NCBI GenBank assembly: GCA_015272195.1
Contig: JACYMC010000093.1
Span: forward strand, 1 to 32,976
DNA: 32,976 nt
From: Candidatus Sericytochromatia bacterium
GTDB lineage: Bacteria > Cyanobacteriota > Sericytochromatia > UBA7694
Direction: 5' to 3'
The notes beneath the pieces were generated by a model, which made no database searches, was not told the DNA's origin, and saw nothing but the letters and a program-made list of their open reading frames with translations. Positions within the stretch are counted from its first letter, which is position 1; each line of letters begins with the position of its first letter. This document shows positions 31,753 through 32,976 of the stretch, one piece after another. Position numbers and translations under genes: made by a program.

Positions 31753-32301
31753 ATGGCTGTCAGAAAATTTAAATACCGTCTGGAAAAAGTTCTGGAGTTC
31801 CGCGAACGAAAGGTTGAGCAGCTCCAGGCAGAGCTTGCGCTGGCCATTCGGGACCGTGATACAGAGGTTGCCATGCTGAATGCCCTGAGTGAAAAGCGAC
31901 AAAAGGCCCAGAAGAGCCTGGAAGGCTATCTCGCACGTGGTGAAGTGGCTGAAGTGCAGCAGACAAATTCATTTTTAGAGAACATGACTAAAAAAATTGA
32001 GTCGCAAAACCGTGTGGTTTCAAAGATGAATGAAAATGTTGAGCTGATTCGTAAAAAGCTTGTTGTGGCTTCCAAAGAGAAAAAAATCATGGAAAAACAC
32101 AAAGAGAAAAAACATGAAGAGTGGAAAATTGAGCAGGGCAAGCTTGAAGCCAAAGAGTTGGATGAAATGGCCGGCACCATTTTTCGTAAAAACCTCGCCA
32201 TGAAAATGCTGGCTCAAGAAGAAGAAGAGCGTCGTCAGGAACAAATGGAAAAGAGAATGCTTCTGGCTGCTTTAAAAGCAAAAAAGAAGAAAAAAATCTA
32301 A
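31753..32301 (+). CDS. fliJ: Flagellar export protein FliJ
   Basis: The 182-aa protein is almost wholly charged alpha-helix, predicted coiled coil, with FKYRLEKVLEFRERKVEQLQ at the start as in FliJ. FliJ is the stalk-like component of the flagellar type III export ATPase and escorts chaperones. The protein is longer than the typical 145-150 aa and ends in a lysine-rich tail (KAKKKKKI). No clear ribosome-binding site precedes the ATG. The hook-length-like gene follows 22 nt later, the usual fliJ-fliK order. Confidence 0.85.
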   Translation: MAVRKFKYRLEKVLEFRERKVEQLQAELALAIRDRDTEVAMLNALSEKRQKAQKSLEGYLARGEVAEVQQTNSFLENMTKKIESQNRVVSKMNENVELIRKKLVVASKEKKIMEKHKEKKHEEWKIEQGKLEAKELDEMAGTIFRKNLAMKMLAQEEEERRQEQMEKRMLLAALKAKKKKKI

Positions 32302-32323
32302 GTGTAGTGGATGTTTTTTTAAT

Positions 32324-32976
32324 ATGCTGAATTTTGAACAGTTAAATTTTTCTGCCGTTTATCTTACGCCAGGTTTACCAGCTGCTGGAATCAATCCGCC
32401 ATTGGAGAATACAGGTGAGCCAACCCCTTCTTTTGCCCAGTACCTGCTGGCACAGGGTGAGTCATCTCCTGCCCTGCGCAGCCCTTCTTTTTCTTCTTCC
32501 CCGAAAAAAAGCGTGTTTCAATCTAACTTTATACCTTTGCCGGCTTTGCGGCTGGCTGAGCGCCTGAGTGGTTTTGTTAAGCCTGCTGCACTATCTTCAC
32601 GGACCCATCTCATTGCTGATAAAGCGGTGCTCTTTGATCCAGTTCAGTTGTTGTGGAGCAGTGCTGCTCAGCCCTTAACACCGTTTTTTGCTGGTCAGCC
32701 TGCCTTGGACGCGCTTAATTTGAATGCGGCTACGGCAACTGCATATAATAATATGTTGTTTGGCGAGTGGCCTGCACTGACAGCGCTGCCTGTTGTTGTG
32801 TCTGAATCGGAAGCAACGCCTGCCGCCCCCGCAGCGCCTGTGGTTGCGGCGCCTGCATCGGAAGCAACGCCTGCCGCCCCCTCAGCCCCCGCTGTTGTGG
32901 TGTCTGGCTCTGATGTGCCCTCTGTGGCTCCTGCCGCTCCCGCAGCCCCCGCTGTTGTGGTGTCTGAAGCTGATGC
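32324..32976 (+). CDS. fliK: Probable flagellar hook-length control protein FliK, 3' end outside window
   Basis: The frame opens at an ATG 22 nt after fliJ and stays open to the right edge, giving at least 217 residues. The N-terminal part (MLNFEQLNFSAVYLT) is followed by a Ser/Ala/Pro-rich region, then, from about residue 160, Ala/Pro/Val repeats such as EATPAAPAAP and APAVVVS. The conserved FliK C-terminal domain is not in the window, so identity rests on position and the typical disordered, Ala/Pro/Gln-rich N-terminus. No strong ribosome-binding site is seen. Confidence 0.65.
   Translation, partial: MLNFEQLNFSAVYLTPGLPAAGINPPLENTGEPTPSFAQYLLAQGESSPALRSPSFSSSPKKSVFQSNFIPLPALRLAERLSGFVKPAALSSRTHLIADKAVLFDPVQLLWSSAAQPLTPFFAGQPALDALNLNAATATAYNNMLFGEWPALTALPVVVSESEATPAAPAAPVVAAPASEATPAAPSAPAVVVSGSDVPSVAPAAPAAPAVVVSEAD
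32801..32976 (+). repeat. Degenerate Ala/Pro/Val coding repeats in the fliK-like gene
   Basis: Segments such as TCGGAAGCAACGCCTGCCGC (two copies) and GCAGCCCCCGCTGTTGTGGT-like units (two copies) recur in frame. They probably lengthen the disordered ruler-like part of the protein and continue beyond the window. Confidence 0.7.

Noticed and set aside
1-32976. tRNA, rRNA and riboswitch genes
   Set aside because: Reading both strands of the intergenic stretches showed no cloverleaf with a CCA-like acceptor end and no familiar riboswitch core; a covariance-model scan would be decisive.

Overview
The window looks like the chromosome of a diderm, flagellated bacterium on the non-photosynthetic side of the Cyanobacteriota (a Sericytochromatia/Blackallbacteria/Melainabacteria-like lineage). 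This is inference from gene content only. The supporting genes are a cyanobacterial-type LdpA homologue and a Ycf45-type AAA ATPase side by side in one operon, an SLH-domain protein ending in an outer-membrane beta-barrel, two further small beta-barrel proteins, several lipobox lipoproteins, and flagellar hook genes. No photosynthesis gene, rRNA, tRNA or CRISPR array was seen.

Layout. 1-1704: wreck of two insertion sequences, namely a DDE transposase running off the left edge with broken frames, and the C-terminal catalytic part of an IS66 transposase, bounded by a perfect 15-bp inverted repeat. 1784-3925 (minus): small membrane protein, glutaredoxin and NhaD-type Na+/H+ antiporter, apparently one operon. 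4008-5223 (plus): two tandem YkgJ-type cysteine-cluster proteins. 5282-7528 (minus): a 748-aa protein with a peptidoglycan-binding-like domain and eight copies of an approximately 37-aa repeat I do not recognise. 7682-8236 (minus): DUF366. 8417-10735 (plus): SLH domains, a Lys-Pro-Ser linker and a beta-barrel. 10758-11948 (minus) and 12107-13516 (plus): lipoproteins. 13523-14650 (minus): YibE/F membrane protein. 14720-20614 (plus): a tight six-gene run of TPR protein, propeller lipoprotein, dcd, ldpA-like, ycf45-like and tmk. 20603-22830: GT-B-like glycosyltransferase and an SDR sugar-nucleotide epimerase, divergent. 22928-25923: small beta-barrel, a protein with a probable ATT start, another beta-barrel and a SPOR protein. 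26079-28909: GT2-TPR glycosyltransferase and a GNAT acetyltransferase, convergent. 28989-31472 (minus): flgE and flgD. 31753 to the right edge (plus): fliJ and the start of a fliK-like gene.

How the genes fit together. Much of the window concerns the cell envelope: SLH and SPOR tethering to peptidoglycan, outer-membrane barrels, lipoproteins, and sugar-nucleotide and glycosyl transfer. The 14.7-20.6 kb operon joins dTTP supply (dCTP deaminase, thymidylate kinase) with two genes of cyanobacterial type. The right end is a flagellar hook locus: FlgD caps hook assembly, FlgE is the hook subunit, FliJ serves the export ATPase and FliK measures hook length.

The items most worth a second look are the eight-repeat protein, the dcd-ldpA-ycf45-tmk operon with an LdpA homologue outside phototrophs and a Ycf45 lacking the usual C-terminal R3H domain, the SLH-linker-barrel protein, and several unusual starts (ATT, TTG overlaps and likely leaderless transcripts).
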